Shown in pieces: positions 25,122 through 33,914 of a DNA stretch of 64,000 nt. Numbering within the stretch: the first letter of the stretch is position 1; each line of letters begins with the position of its first letter. This stretch comes from Solimonas sp041659605 (GTDB lineage Bacteria > Pseudomonadota > Gammaproteobacteria > Nevskiales > Nevskiaceae), in the NCBI GenBank assembly GCA_041659605.1, contig JBAZXW010000017.1, positions 29,559 to 93,558 of the forward strand, given 5' to 3'. The notes beneath the pieces were generated by a model. It had not been told where the DNA came from, did not search any database, and worked only from the letters and a program-made list of their open reading frames with translations. A program made the translations under genes and the position numbers.

Positions 25122-25748
25122 TCAGAACAATTCCACGCTGCCCATGGTCGGCGTCTCGCGAAGACGCGACCGGTACAGCTTCTCGCTGGCCAGCATCTCG
25201 GTGTCGCCGGCCAGGGGCAGATGCTTGACCATCACCCGTCCGGTCATCGGAAAGTAATGCACGCGACGCGGGTGAATGCCGAACAGGTCCTGCGCCGACA
25301 CGGCCAGGCCTTCCGCTTCCAGATACTTCAGCACCCAGCGCCCGTTGCGCTCGCCGACGTTGTTGATGCGCAGCCCCGGCAGCACCGCACCGCCGCCGAA
25401 GACCTTGGTTTCGAGGCGCTCGCGCGACGCGCCGCACTTGATCAGTTCGTTGATCAGCACTTCCATCGCGTACGCGCCGTAGCGTGCGGTCTCGCCCGCG
25501 GCCGAGCTGATCTCGCTGTCCGGCAGCATGAAGTGATTCATGCCGCCGATCCTGGCCAGCGGATCGCGGATGCAGGCCGACACGCAGGAGCCCAGAACGG
25601 TGACCAGCATCAGGCTCTTCTCGGTGACCACGTACTCGCCCGGCAGCACCTTGATGGCGTGGCTGTCGAAACGCTTGTCGTAGTACGCGGCCGGGTCGGC
25701 CGGCGGTTGCCAGCGGCCCAGGTCCCGCGCCTTGCGCATTGCGTACAT
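25122..25748 (-). CDS. cheD: chemoreceptor glutamine deamidase
   Basis: A 208-residue deamidase acting on receptor glutamines. The catalytic Cys lies in VLGSCVSACI and the His in GGMNHFMLPD; the KVFGGGAVLPG segment completes the family core. The C-terminus SVELF matches that of the receptor encoded at the end of this operon. Located between cheR and cheB. Confidence 0.93.
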   Translation of the reverse strand: MYAMRKARDLGRWQPPADPAAYYDKRFDSHAIKVLPGEYVVTEKSLMLVTVLGSCVSACIRDPLARIGGMNHFMLPDSEISSAAGETARYGAYAMEVLINELIKCGASRERLETKVFGGGAVLPGLRINNVGERNGRWVLKYLEAEGLAVSAQDLFGIHPRRVHYFPMTGRVMVKHLPLAGDTEMLASEKLYRSRLRETPTMGSVELF

Positions 25749-25751
25749 GGT

Positions 25752-26615
25752 TCAGGTTCTTTTGTGGTCCGCACGGCAGTAGATCGTCCGACCGACTGAA
25801 CGGATCAGGTCGGACGCATGAAAGAAGCTTTCCGAGTGGCCGGCGAAGAACAGACCGTCCGCCGCCAGCAGATGCACCAGCCGTCGCAGCACTTCGAGCT
25901 GCGTCTTCTTGTCGAAGTAGATCATCACGTTGCGGCAGAAGATCGCGTCGAACGGACCGCGCATCGGATAGTGAGGATCGAGCAGGTTGAGCTGGCGGAA
26001 GCTCAGCAGTTTGTGCAGGGGTTCGATCACGCGGCAGCTGCCGGCATTGTGCCCGTGCCCCTTGAGAAAAAAGCGCCTCTTGCGATCTGCCGACAGGCGC
26101 TCGATGCGGTCGATCGCGTAGACCCCGCGTTCGGCGGTCTCCAGCACATTGGTGTCGATATCCGTCGCCAGGATCGACACCGGCGGCGTCAGCGAGTCAT
26201 AGGCCTCGCAGGCGGTGATCGCCAGCGAATACGGCTCCTCGCCGGTGCTGGCCGCGGCGCACCAGATGCGCACGCGCTTGCCGTGTGGCTGCGCCTTGAG
26301 AAACTTGTTCAGGGCATCGAAGTGGTGCGCCTCGCGGAAGAACGAGGTCAGATTGGTCGTCAGCGCGTTGGTGAACGCCTGCCACTCGCCGGCGTCGTCC
26401 TGCCCTTCGAGCCAGTCGAGATAGTTGCGAAAACTGTCCAGATGCAGCGCGCGCAGGCGTCGCGCAATCCGGCTGTAGACCATCTCCTCCTTGCTGTCGG
26501 CCAGCGAGATGCCGGCGCGCGCATGGATCAGGCGGCGAATGCGATTGAAATCGCGTTCGGTAAAGAAAAAATCACGCGATGCGCTCCGCTCTTCGGTTGC
26601 CAGTGCCGAATTCAT
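25752..26615 (-). CDS. cheR: chemotaxis protein methyltransferase
   Basis: A 287-residue S-adenosylmethionine-dependent methyltransferase that methylates receptor glutamates. The N-terminal all-helical domain includes RIRRLIHARAGISLADSKEEM; the SAM-binding motif is RIWCAAASTGEEPYSLAI and the later ILATDIDTNVLETA and FCRNVMIYFD are canonical. ATG 26615 overlaps the stop of an upstream 62-codon ORF by 4 bp. Confidence 0.95.
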   Translation of the reverse strand: MNSALATEERSASRDFFFTERDFNRIRRLIHARAGISLADSKEEMVYSRIARRLRALHLDSFRNYLDWLEGQDDAGEWQAFTNALTTNLTSFFREAHHFDALNKFLKAQPHGKRVRIWCAAASTGEEPYSLAITACEAYDSLTPPVSILATDIDTNVLETAERGVYAIDRIERLSADRKRRFFLKGHGHNAGSCRVIEPLHKLLSFRQLNLLDPHYPMRGPFDAIFCRNVMIYFDKKTQLEVLRRLVHLLAADGLFFAGHSESFFHASDLIRSVGRTIYCRADHKRT

Positions 26616-26800
26616 ACACGCCGGCGGCGCGCCGACACGGACACCAGGGCCCGCGGCGGTGCCGACGCGATGGCGCAGTCGGCCGCCGACAGACTGAGGC
26701 CGAGATTCGCAAACCAGCGCAACCAGCCGGGAACTTCGCCGTGCGGCGCTCCAGGCTGCGTGAGCCTGGGCGGCGAAGCCTGCCTTTGCATGTTCATCAT
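26612..26800 (-). CDS. 62-aa ORF coupled to cheR
   Basis: I do not recognise this protein. It begins with MMNMQRQASPPRLT, has one amphipathic or hydrophobic stretch around residues 26-48 (GWLRWFANLGLSLSAA) and a basic C-terminus. Support for it being translated is a strong AGAAGGA ribosome-binding site 7 nt before the ATG and an ATGA overlap with cheR. It could be a small accessory protein or only a translation-coupling leader for cheR. Confidence 0.45.
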   Translation of the reverse strand: MMNMQRQASPPRLTQPGAPHGEVPGWLRWFANLGLSLSAADCAIASAPPRALVSVSARRRRV

Positions 26801-26899
26801 GACGACGTCCTTCTGTCCGGGGCTGCACTCACCCTGCCGCCCCCGGCTCACGCCGGGGGAGCGGATGTCTTTGAACGGTCGCGACTGGCCGACGGGCGC

Positions 26900-29800
26900 T
26901 TAGAACTCGCTCCACTGATCGTCCGCCTTGGCCGGTGCTGCTGCCGGCTTGGCGACGCCATTCGCCGCTGCGGGCTTCTTGATCGCCGACACGGGCCGGG
27001 CAGCCGGCCTTGCGGCTGCAGGGCGCGGAGCCGGCCTGACCGCCGGCGCGGCGGCGCGCGGCGCGGGACGTGCGGCGAACGCAGGGGCCGCCGCGTGCGC
27101 GTCGTCGAGCTTGAACTGGCTCACCGAGTGCGACAGGCCGCCGGCCTGCTCCTCCAGCGAGCGCGCCGCAGCGGATGCCTCTTCGACCAGGGCGGCGTTC
27201 TGCTGGGTCACCTCGTCCATCTGCGTGATGGTCTGGTTGACCTGCTCGATGCCCTGGCTCTGTTCCTGCGAAGCCGCGCTGATCTCGGCCATGATGTCGG
27301 TGACCCGCTTCACGCTGGTCACGATCTCTTCCATGGTCTTGCCGGCCTGCTCGACCAGCTTGGAGCCGTTGCCGACCTTCTCGACGGAATCGCCGATCAG
27401 GGTCTTGATCTCCTTGGCGGCACCGGCGCTGCGCTGCGCCAGGCTGCGCACCTCGGCGGCAACGACCGCGAAGCCGCGGCCCTGTTCGCCGGCACGCGCA
27501 GCCTCGACCGCGGCATTCAGCGCCAGGATGTTGGTCTGGAAGGCGATGCCGTCGATGACGCTGATGATGTCGACGATCTTCTTGCTCGACTCGTTGATCG
27601 CGTTCATCGTCGTCACGACTTCGCTGACGACATTGCCGCCCTTGCGTGCGACGTCCGAGGCGCCGACCGCGAGCTGGTTGGCCTGCTTGGCGTTCTCGGC
27701 GTTCTGCCTGACCGTGCTGGTCAGCTCTTCCATCGACGAGGCCGTCTCCTCCAGCGACGCAGCCTGCTGCTCCGTGCGCGACGACAGATCGCTGTTGCCG
27801 GTGGCGATCTCGCGCGCCGCCGTGTTGATCGTGTCGGTCGCGTCCTTGATCTGCGTGATGATCTGCTGCAACTGCACCACGGTCAGGTTGGCGTCGTCGC
27901 GCAGCTTGCCGAAGGTGCCCTTGAAGTCACCCTCGACCTGCTGGGTCAGGTCGCCGGTCGCCAGCGCGCCCAGGACACGTGCCACCTCGTTGAGTCCGAC
28001 GCTGCTGGTATCGAGCAGCTGGTTGATGCTCTCGGCCAGCAGCTTGAAGAATCCATCCTTGCCCTCCAGGGAGACGCGCCGCGTGAAGTCGCCGTCCGCT
28101 GCGGACTGCACGATGCTGCCGACCTCGGCCTCGACGGCCACCTCGGCCGTGCGGTCCTTCCACTCGACCACCGACCCGAGGCGCTCCCCGGCGTCGTTGA
28201 TGATCGGCGCGGCGATCAGCGAGAACGTGCGGTTGGCGACCTTGATCTGCGTGCGATACGTCTCGCGGAATGTCCCCAACAGCCGCGCCTGGTGTTCCGG
28301 GTTCTTGTGGAAAACGTCGATCTTCTGGTTATGGAGCTTGCGCACATCGAAATGCGGCAGCACGGTGCGAATGTCGCTCTCCGCCTTGGTGAGCATCTCC
28401 ACCACAGAGCTGTTGAGATAGACGATATTGCGCTCGGGGTCCGCGATCATCACGTTCGCCGAGACATTGTCGAGCGCGTTCTTGATGCGAAGGTTCTCGG
28501 CAGCAACCTTCTTCTCGCGAACGGTCGACTCCTCGATCCCCGAGAGCATCGCGTTGATGCCGTTGCACAGGGCCTCGATCTCGCCGACCTTGCCGTCCAT
28601 CGGCACACGCTGGCTCAGGTCGCCCTTGGCCGCCGCCGCGAGCACCGCGCGGGATTGCTCGACCGCAAGGCGCAGCGCCTGCTCGGCGCGCACTTTCTCG
28701 GTGATGTCCATTGCGTACTTCACGACCTTGAACGGACGACCCATCTCGTCGCAGATCGGGTTGTAGCTCGCCTGGATCCAGATCTCGGCTCCGTCCTTGC
28801 GGATGCGCTTGTACTGCCCGGCATCGTATTCACCCCTGCCGAGCTTCTCCCAGAACAGGCGGTACTCGGGGGAGTTGCGATGGGCAGGATCCACGAACAT
28901 GCTGTGATGCTGGCCCTTGACCTCGGCCAGCGAGTAGCCCAAGGCGCCGAGGAACAGGTCATTCGCCGTCGCGATGTTGCCCTTCAGGTCGAACTCGATG
29001 ACCGCCTGCGACTTGTTCAGGGCATTGACGATCCCCTGCATGTTCTGGCGCTCGATCTCGGTGTCGGTGATGTCATAGCGGACACCGAGGTACTTTTCGG
29101 GCTTGCCGTTCTTGCCGATGAAGGGCGCAATGACCGCATCAACGTAGTACGGCGTGCCGTCCTTGGCGCGGTTCTTGATGACGCCGCGGAACACGTTGCC
29201 GCGGCCGATCGTCGCCCACAACTTCTTGAACGTCTCCTTGGGCATGTCCGGGTGGCGCGTGATGCTGTGCGGACTGCCAATCAGTTCTTCGGGAGAGTAC
29301 TTGGAGATGTCCAGGTACTTCTGGTTGAAGTTCAGGATGTCGCCCTTCTTGTCCGCCATCGAGACGATGCTGGTCTCGTTCATGATGCGTGTGCGGACCT
29401 CCAGCTCGGTGCGGATCTCGTCGACCTTGCGGGCGTCGGCGCTGACATCGGTCGACAGCTCGATGAAACGCTGCACCTTGCCGGACGCGTCGCGCACCGG
29501 GCTGCAGGCCACCTGCACCACGATCTCGCTGCCATCCTTCGTGACACGCCGATGCTGGGCAGAGACTTCCTCGCCCCGCCCGAGCTTCTCCCAGAAGGCG
29601 CGATACTCGTCGCTGCCGCGATCCGCAACCGCGAACAGCATCGAATGATGCTGACCCCGCAACTGCTCCAGCGTGTAGCCGAACAGCGCCAGGAACTTCT
29701 CGTTGGCCTTGACGATCACGCCATCCGGCGAGAACTCGGCAACGCCCTGCACGCGGTTGATCGCCGCGATCTGGCTTTCCAGCTCGGCTCGCGCCAGCGC

Positions 29801-29926
29801 AGCGCCGTTTGCCGCCGACTTGGCGCTCGACGTCGGGACCTTCTTGGGGTGAACCAGGCGCGCTGGCTTGCGCGACTTGGCGGTCTTCACAGCCGGTTCC
29901 GCGGTCGGGAGGGTTTCGGTTTTCAT
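26900..29926 (-). CDS. soluble PAS-domain methyl-accepting chemotaxis protein
   Basis: A 1008-residue receptor with no membrane segment. Four PAS domains can be seen (about 50-165, 175-290, 295-415 and 485-600), the first three closely similar to one another, each with GYTLEQLRGQHHSM- or KYSPEELIG-like and FWEKLGRGE segments. HAMP-like stretches follow, then a signalling domain with the tip IAFQTNILALNAAVEAARAG. An Ala/Pro-rich flexible tail of about 80 residues ends in QWSEF, matching the xWxxF pentapeptide that tethers CheR and CheB. It probably senses redox or a cytoplasmic ligand. Encoded between cheW and the cheRDB genes. Confidence 0.92.
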   Translation of the reverse strand: MKTETLPTAEPAVKTAKSRKPARLVHPKKVPTSSAKSAANGAALARAELESQIAAINRVQGVAEFSPDGVIVKANEKFLALFGYTLEQLRGQHHSMLFAVADRGSDEYRAFWEKLGRGEEVSAQHRRVTKDGSEIVVQVACSPVRDASGKVQRFIELSTDVSADARKVDEIRTELEVRTRIMNETSIVSMADKKGDILNFNQKYLDISKYSPEELIGSPHSITRHPDMPKETFKKLWATIGRGNVFRGVIKNRAKDGTPYYVDAVIAPFIGKNGKPEKYLGVRYDITDTEIERQNMQGIVNALNKSQAVIEFDLKGNIATANDLFLGALGYSLAEVKGQHHSMFVDPAHRNSPEYRLFWEKLGRGEYDAGQYKRIRKDGAEIWIQASYNPICDEMGRPFKVVKYAMDITEKVRAEQALRLAVEQSRAVLAAAAKGDLSQRVPMDGKVGEIEALCNGINAMLSGIEESTVREKKVAAENLRIKNALDNVSANVMIADPERNIVYLNSSVVEMLTKAESDIRTVLPHFDVRKLHNQKIDVFHKNPEHQARLLGTFRETYRTQIKVANRTFSLIAAPIINDAGERLGSVVEWKDRTAEVAVEAEVGSIVQSAADGDFTRRVSLEGKDGFFKLLAESINQLLDTSSVGLNEVARVLGALATGDLTQQVEGDFKGTFGKLRDDANLTVVQLQQIITQIKDATDTINTAAREIATGNSDLSSRTEQQAASLEETASSMEELTSTVRQNAENAKQANQLAVGASDVARKGGNVVSEVVTTMNAINESSKKIVDIISVIDGIAFQTNILALNAAVEAARAGEQGRGFAVVAAEVRSLAQRSAGAAKEIKTLIGDSVEKVGNGSKLVEQAGKTMEEIVTSVKRVTDIMAEISAASQEQSQGIEQVNQTITQMDEVTQQNAALVEEASAAARSLEEQAGGLSHSVSQFKLDDAHAAAPAFAARPAPRAAAPAVRPAPRPAAARPAARPVSAIKKPAAANGVAKPAAAPAKADDQWSEF

Positions 29927-29941
29927 GTCGATCTCGCTTCT

Positions 29942-30457
29942 CTATTGAAGGGACTGTGAGCTGGAATCCATCAGAGCCATGTCCGCGCTGGTCATGAGCT
30001 TCTCGATGTCCACCAGGATCAGCATGCGGTTGTCGAGCGCGCCGATCCCGGTGATGAATCTGGTGTTGACACTGCCGCCGAACTCGGGGGCCGGGCGGAT
30101 CTGTTCAGGCGTGAGCTGCAGCACGTCGGACACGCCGTCGACGACCATGCCGACGACGCGCCGCGCGACATTCAGGATGATCATCACGGTGAATTCGTTG
30201 TAGTCGGCGCGGCCGAGCTTGAACTTGAGGCGCATGTCGACGACCGGAACGATGGTCCCGCGCAGATTGATCACGCCTTTGATGAAGTCAGGCGCATCCG
30301 GGATCTTGGTCACCGTGTCGTAGCCGCGGATCTCCTGGACCTTGAGAATGTCGACGCCGTATTCCTCGTCGCCAAGCGTGAATGTCAGGAATTCGTTGGG
30401 GATGTTTGCCGATGCCTGGCTGCCGACGGGCCCGGCTTCTCTGGTTGCGGTACTCAT
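29942..30457 (-). CDS. cheW: chemotaxis coupling protein CheW
   Basis: A 171-residue adaptor linking receptors to CheA. It shows the CheW fold core LTFTLGDEEYGVDILKVQEIRG, the loop RGTIVPVVDMRLKF and GVSDVLQLTPEQI. The N-terminal 20 residues are a low-complexity extension. It lies directly after cheA and before the PAS receptor, so these three are likely co-expressed. Confidence 0.95.
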   Translation of the reverse strand: MSTATREAGPVGSQASANIPNEFLTFTLGDEEYGVDILKVQEIRGYDTVTKIPDAPDFIKGVINLRGTIVPVVDMRLKFKLGRADYNEFTVMIILNVARRVVGMVVDGVSDVLQLTPEQIRPAPEFGGSVNTRFITGIGALDNRMLILVDIEKLMTSADMALMDSSSQSLQ

Positions 30458-30482
30458 TTGGTTTCGTTCCTCGAAATCGGGC

Positions 30483-32582
30483 TCATGCGGCGATGGCGAC
30501 GTTGTTGGCCGGATGCGACAGCAGGCGCACGACGGCGCCGATGTCGACGATCAGCGCGACACGGCCATCGCCCAGAATCGTCGCACCGGAAATGCCGCGG
30601 ACACGCCGGTAGTTGCTCTCCAAATTCTTGATCACGACTTGCTGCTGCCCCACCAGATCGTCGATCTGCATGGCCAGCTTCTTGCCCTCGGCTTCGACGA
30701 TGACGACGATCGCCTTGTGCGTCGCCATCTTCGGACCCGGCAGCGCAAACCATTCGCGCAAGTCGACGAGCGGCAGATATTCGTTGCGGACCCGGACGAC
30801 AGTGCCCGCCTGCGCCACACGCTTGACCTGATCCGGCTGCGGCTGCAGGGATTCGACGACTGAGCTCAGCGGCAGAATGAAGGTCTCGTCGCCGACCGCG
30901 ACCGACATGCCGTCAAGGATCGCCAGCGTCAACGGCAGGCGGATCGTCACGCGCATGCCCTTGCCGGCTTCGGACGAGATATCGACCGCACCGTTGAGGG
31001 CCTCGATGTTCTTCTTGACGACGTCCATGCCGACGCCGCGGCCGGAGACGTCAGTGACCTCCGCGGCGGTGGAGAATCCGGGGGCGAAGATCAGCGGCCA
31101 GACCTCGCTGTCGGGCATCGCATCGGACACCGGCAAGCCGCGCTCGGCGGCCTTCGCCATGATCCGGGTGCGGTCCAGGCCGCGGCCGTCGTCCGAGATC
31201 TCGACGACGATATGACCGCCCTGGTGCGACGCGGACAGGCGCATCGTGCCAACCGCATCCTTGCCGGCGGCGACACGCTCGTCGGGCTTCTCGATGCCGT
31301 GATCGATGGCATTGCGCACCAGGTGCGTCAGCGGATCGGCGATGCGCTCGATCACGCTCTTGTCGATCTCGGTCTGTTCGCCGCTGCTGACCAGGCGCAC
31401 CTGCTTGCCGAGCTTGGCGGCGAGGTCGCGCACCATGCGCGGGAAACGCGAGAAGACGAAGTCCACCGGCAGCATGCGCGTCGACATCACCGCTTCCTGC
31501 AGGCTGCGCGTGTTGCGGTCGAGCTGCGACAGCCCGGCGAACAGCTTTTCGTGCTGGACCGGGTCGAGCACGCTGGCGAGCTGCTGCAGCATCGCCTGGG
31601 TGATGACCAGCTCGCCGACCAGATTGACCAGGCTGTCGATCTTCTCGGTGGCGATGCGGATCGAGCCGCTGTCGCTCCGCGCGCCCTCGGGGCGGCGGTC
31701 CTTGGCCGCTGCGACCGGTGCGGGTTCGGCCACCGTCGCGCTGATCGGCACGACCTTGGGCTCGGCCGGAGCGGGCGCCCTCTCGCTCTGGCCCTCCCCC
31801 GCGACGCGGGGGAGGGTTTGAGGGAGGGTTTGGGTGGGGGCAGGCGTGGGGGCAGGGGTGGGCACTGCGGCGGCAGGCGCCATCGCCGCCACCATCAGAT
31901 GGCATTCGTCCTCGACCCAGGCGAACACCTCCATGACCGACTCGCGGGTGCAATCCGCACGCAGCTCGATGTCCCAGGCCAGGTAGCAGGCCTCGGGGTG
32001 GACGTCGCCCAGATCCGGCAACGAGGCCGTATCACAGCGCACCGTAATCGGGCCGATCGACGCCAGCTCGCGCAGGATGCGCACCGGATCGTTGCCGCTG
32101 GCGAACAGCTGCGGCTTGGGCTCGAAGCGGATGCGCCAGCCTTCGACAGCACGGGCGACCGGCACCGCGGCATGTGGCGCCGGTCTGCCGGCTTCGACAC
32201 TGAGCACCGAGGCGAGCTCGTCCGCGAGCCGCTTCACCGCAGCCGCATCGGCGGGCTGGCCGTCGCGCGCGGCGTTGAGCAGGTTGCGCAGCACGTCGAC
32301 CGAACGCAGCAGCACGTCGATCTCGACCGAGGTCGTCTCGCGTTCGCCCGAGCGCATCTGGTCGAGCAGCGTTTCGAGCAGGTGCGTGAACTCCGCAACG
32401 GCCGAGAATCCGAAGGTGGCGGCACCGCCCTTGATCGAATGGGCCGCACGGAAAATGCTGTTGATCACCTCCGTGTCCGCCGATGCCGGCGTCAGGCGCA
32501 GCAGCGCGGCCTCCATCGCGTCCAGCCCCTCGAAGCTTTCTTCGAAGAAAGTCTGGTGAAAACGGGTGATGTCGATCGCCAT
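30483..32582 (-). CDS. cheA: chemotaxis histidine kinase CheA (system 2)
   Basis: A 699-residue CheA. The HPt domain has the phosphorylated His48 in RAAHSIKGG. A middle domain (about 145-230) may bind CheY. A Pro-rich linker follows, then dimerisation, the ATP-binding domain with HLVRNAIDHGIE, DDGRGLD and GRGVGMDVVKKNI, and a C-terminal CheW-like domain. The linker holds a palindromic-repeat-derived stretch (about residues 255-264). It is distinct from the second cheA at 35.6-37.7 kb. Neighbours are cheY upstream and cheW downstream. Confidence 0.95.
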   Translation of the reverse strand: MAIDITRFHQTFFEESFEGLDAMEAALLRLTPASADTEVINSIFRAAHSIKGGAATFGFSAVAEFTHLLETLLDQMRSGERETTSVEIDVLLRSVDVLRNLLNAARDGQPADAAAVKRLADELASVLSVEAGRPAPHAAVPVARAVEGWRIRFEPKPQLFASGNDPVRILRELASIGPITVRCDTASLPDLGDVHPEACYLAWDIELRADCTRESVMEVFAWVEDECHLMVAAMAPAAAVPTPAPTPAPTQTLPQTLPRVAGEGQSERAPAPAEPKVVPISATVAEPAPVAAAKDRRPEGARSDSGSIRIATEKIDSLVNLVGELVITQAMLQQLASVLDPVQHEKLFAGLSQLDRNTRSLQEAVMSTRMLPVDFVFSRFPRMVRDLAAKLGKQVRLVSSGEQTEIDKSVIERIADPLTHLVRNAIDHGIEKPDERVAAGKDAVGTMRLSASHQGGHIVVEISDDGRGLDRTRIMAKAAERGLPVSDAMPDSEVWPLIFAPGFSTAAEVTDVSGRGVGMDVVKKNIEALNGAVDISSEAGKGMRVTIRLPLTLAILDGMSVAVGDETFILPLSSVVESLQPQPDQVKRVAQAGTVVRVRNEYLPLVDLREWFALPGPKMATHKAIVVIVEAEGKKLAMQIDDLVGQQQVVIKNLESNYRRVRGISGATILGDGRVALIVDIGAVVRLLSHPANNVAIAA
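31792..31816. repeat. palindromic repeat inside cheA linker
   Basis: Arms CCCTCCCCCGCG and CGCGGGGGAGGG meet around a single central base. The unit belongs to the same family as the intergenic copies at 9343 and 10281. It is translated in frame as part of a Pro/Thr-rich linker, so insertion was tolerated. Confidence 0.75.
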
Positions 32583-32589
32583 GGGTCGG

Positions 32590-32952
32590 TCAGCCGATGA
32601 CCTTGTTGATCGTCGCGATCAGCTGATCGGGATTGAAGGGTTTGACCAGCCAGCCGGTCGCGCCGGCCTGCTTGCCTTCCATCTTCTTCTCCGGGCCGGA
32701 CTCGGTGGTCAGCATCAGCAGCGGCGTGAACCGGTAGTCCGGCAGCTGGCGCAGCGCCCTGACCAGCGTGATGCCGTCCATCTTCGGCATGTTCACGTCA
32801 CAGAGCACGAGCTTGAACTTCTCTTTCTTCGCCATTTCCAGCGCCTCGGCCCCGTCCGGGGCTTCGGCAACGTCGAAACCGGCGGACTTGAGGGTGAACG
32901 CCACCATCTGGCGCATGGAGGTCGAATCGTCGACTGCGAGAATCCGGCTCAT
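32590..32952 (-). CDS. cheY: chemotaxis response regulator CheY (system 2)
   Basis: A 120-residue single receiver domain. Acidic residues AVDDS, the phosphoacceptor Asp in LCDVNMPKMDG, the Thr in LMLTTESG and Lys in WLVKPFNPDQ are all present. An AAGGAG site lies 5 nt before the ATG. It sits between the STAS gene and cheA, so it is the probable partner of that kinase. Confidence 0.93.
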   Translation of the reverse strand: MSRILAVDDSTSMRQMVAFTLKSAGFDVAEAPDGAEALEMAKKEKFKLVLCDVNMPKMDGITLVRALRQLPDYRFTPLLMLTTESGPEKKMEGKQAGATGWLVKPFNPDQLIATINKVIG

Positions 32953-32961
32953 GCGAGCTCC

Positions 32962-33273
32962 TTAAGACAGCTGAATCAGTTCGGTGAGGCCGAGCAGGGC
33001 GGCGGCGCTTCGCAGCGCGTCCGTCGGCTGGTTCCAGCGGGTTTCGCGCCCGGCGCGCCCACGATCGCGGAAGAAGCTGCAGAACAGCTGCAGCGCGGCG
33101 CCATGCAGGCGCTGGACCTCACCTGCGTCCAGCGTCACGGCCGACGCGCTGTCGACAGACGCGAGCAGCTGCGCATGCAGCTCGCCCATGCCGTCCATGC
33201 CAAGTTCGGCGGGCAGCTTGATCGTGGCGCTCTGCCGCGACTTGCGCGCACCGCTCCTGCTGGTCGTGGCCAT
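32962..33273 (-). CDS. STAS-domain protein lacking the usual phosphoserine
   Basis: A 103-residue STAS (anti-sigma-antagonist-like) domain. The core strand-helix segment reads VTLDAGEVQRLHGAALQLF where chemotaxis-associated relatives have an IDTAGLQLL-type motif, so the phosphorylatable Ser/Thr and the preceding acid are replaced by Gly and His. STAS genes at the head of cheY-cheA operons are known; the role is thought to be modulatory. It starts after a 170-bp gap, so it may be the first gene of the second chemotaxis operon. Confidence 0.8.
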   Translation of the reverse strand: MATTSRSGARKSRQSATIKLPAELGMDGMGELHAQLLASVDSASAVTLDAGEVQRLHGAALQLFCSFFRDRGRAGRETRWNQPTDALRSAAALLGLTELIQLS

Positions 33274-33443
33274 CCCCTACTCCGTTCCGGTTTCAGCAGC
33301 CTGCAGAGGCGTCGGCGCAGCGCGCAGACCCGCCACCTGCACCGGCATTAACGCGCGCGCCATCAAGCACATGGGGCGGAAGTGGACGAATGATCCGTTT
33401 CGACCGCCGAATGGCATGCCGGGCAAACTGTCGGGCGGGCCGC

Positions 33444-33914
33444 TCATGCGACGAAGCGCAGATCGCCGACCAGGGAGTCCTTGTCCAGCAGCGTCAGCAT
33501 GCCGCCGTCCCGGGTGTACACGCCGTGCACCCGGACCGCGCTGTGGGCTGCGCCGATATCGGGCGCATGCTTGATCGCGGCATCGACGATCTTGCGCACG
33601 TCGGCGACGCGATCGACCAAGAGCCCGAAGCTCTCGCCGCTGTGCTCGACGATGACGATGCGCGAATCGCCATCCGCCGGCGCCGGCGGCAGCCCGAGAC
33701 GCACGCGCAGGTCGAGCACCGTGACGACGTTGCCGCGCAGATTGAGCACACCCAGCACCTGCTGCGACGCACCCGGTACCGGCTCGATATCGGTGTCGCG
33801 CAGCACCTCCTGCACCGCCAGGATCGGCAGGCCGTAGATCTGGTCGCCGACGCCGAAGCACACCCAGCGCGACACGCTGTCGTCCTTGCGCTTGCCCGAC
33901 TCGATCTCGCTCAC
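33444..33914 (-). CDS. cheW: CheW-domain protein (system 1)
   Basis: A 156-residue CheW-like coupling protein. Core segments CFGVGDQIYGLPILAVQEVLR, LGVLNLRGNVVTVLDLRVRLG and GLLVDRVADVRKI are clear. The ATG overlaps the motD stop by 4 bp, so it belongs with cheA-motC-motD, as in the Pseudomonas motility cluster. No ParA/ParC-type genes are present between them, unlike in many Pseudomonas loci. Confidence 0.9.
   Translation of the reverse strand: MSEIESGKRKDDSVSRWVCFGVGDQIYGLPILAVQEVLRDTDIEPVPGASQQVLGVLNLRGNVVTVLDLRVRLGLPPAPADGDSRIVIVEHSGESFGLLVDRVADVRKIVDAAIKHAPDIGAAHSAVRVHGVYTRDGGMLTLLDKDSLVGDLRFVA

Noticed and set aside
26837..26864. GC-rich hairpin between the PAS receptor and the small cheR-linked ORF, considered as a terminator.
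   Set aside because: No T tract follows on the minus strand and the genes downstream have no clear promoter, so operon continuity is more likely.
26579..29959. A 1.1-kilo-residue open frame on the plus strand opposite the PAS receptor.
   Set aside because: It spans exactly the antisense of a conserved receptor and shows no recognisable domain or ribosome-binding site.
33274..33443. Searched for a sigma-28 or sigma-54 promoter in the gap before the STAS gene.
   Set aside because: No -24/-12 or TAAA-N15-GCCGATAA match with acceptable spacing was found.
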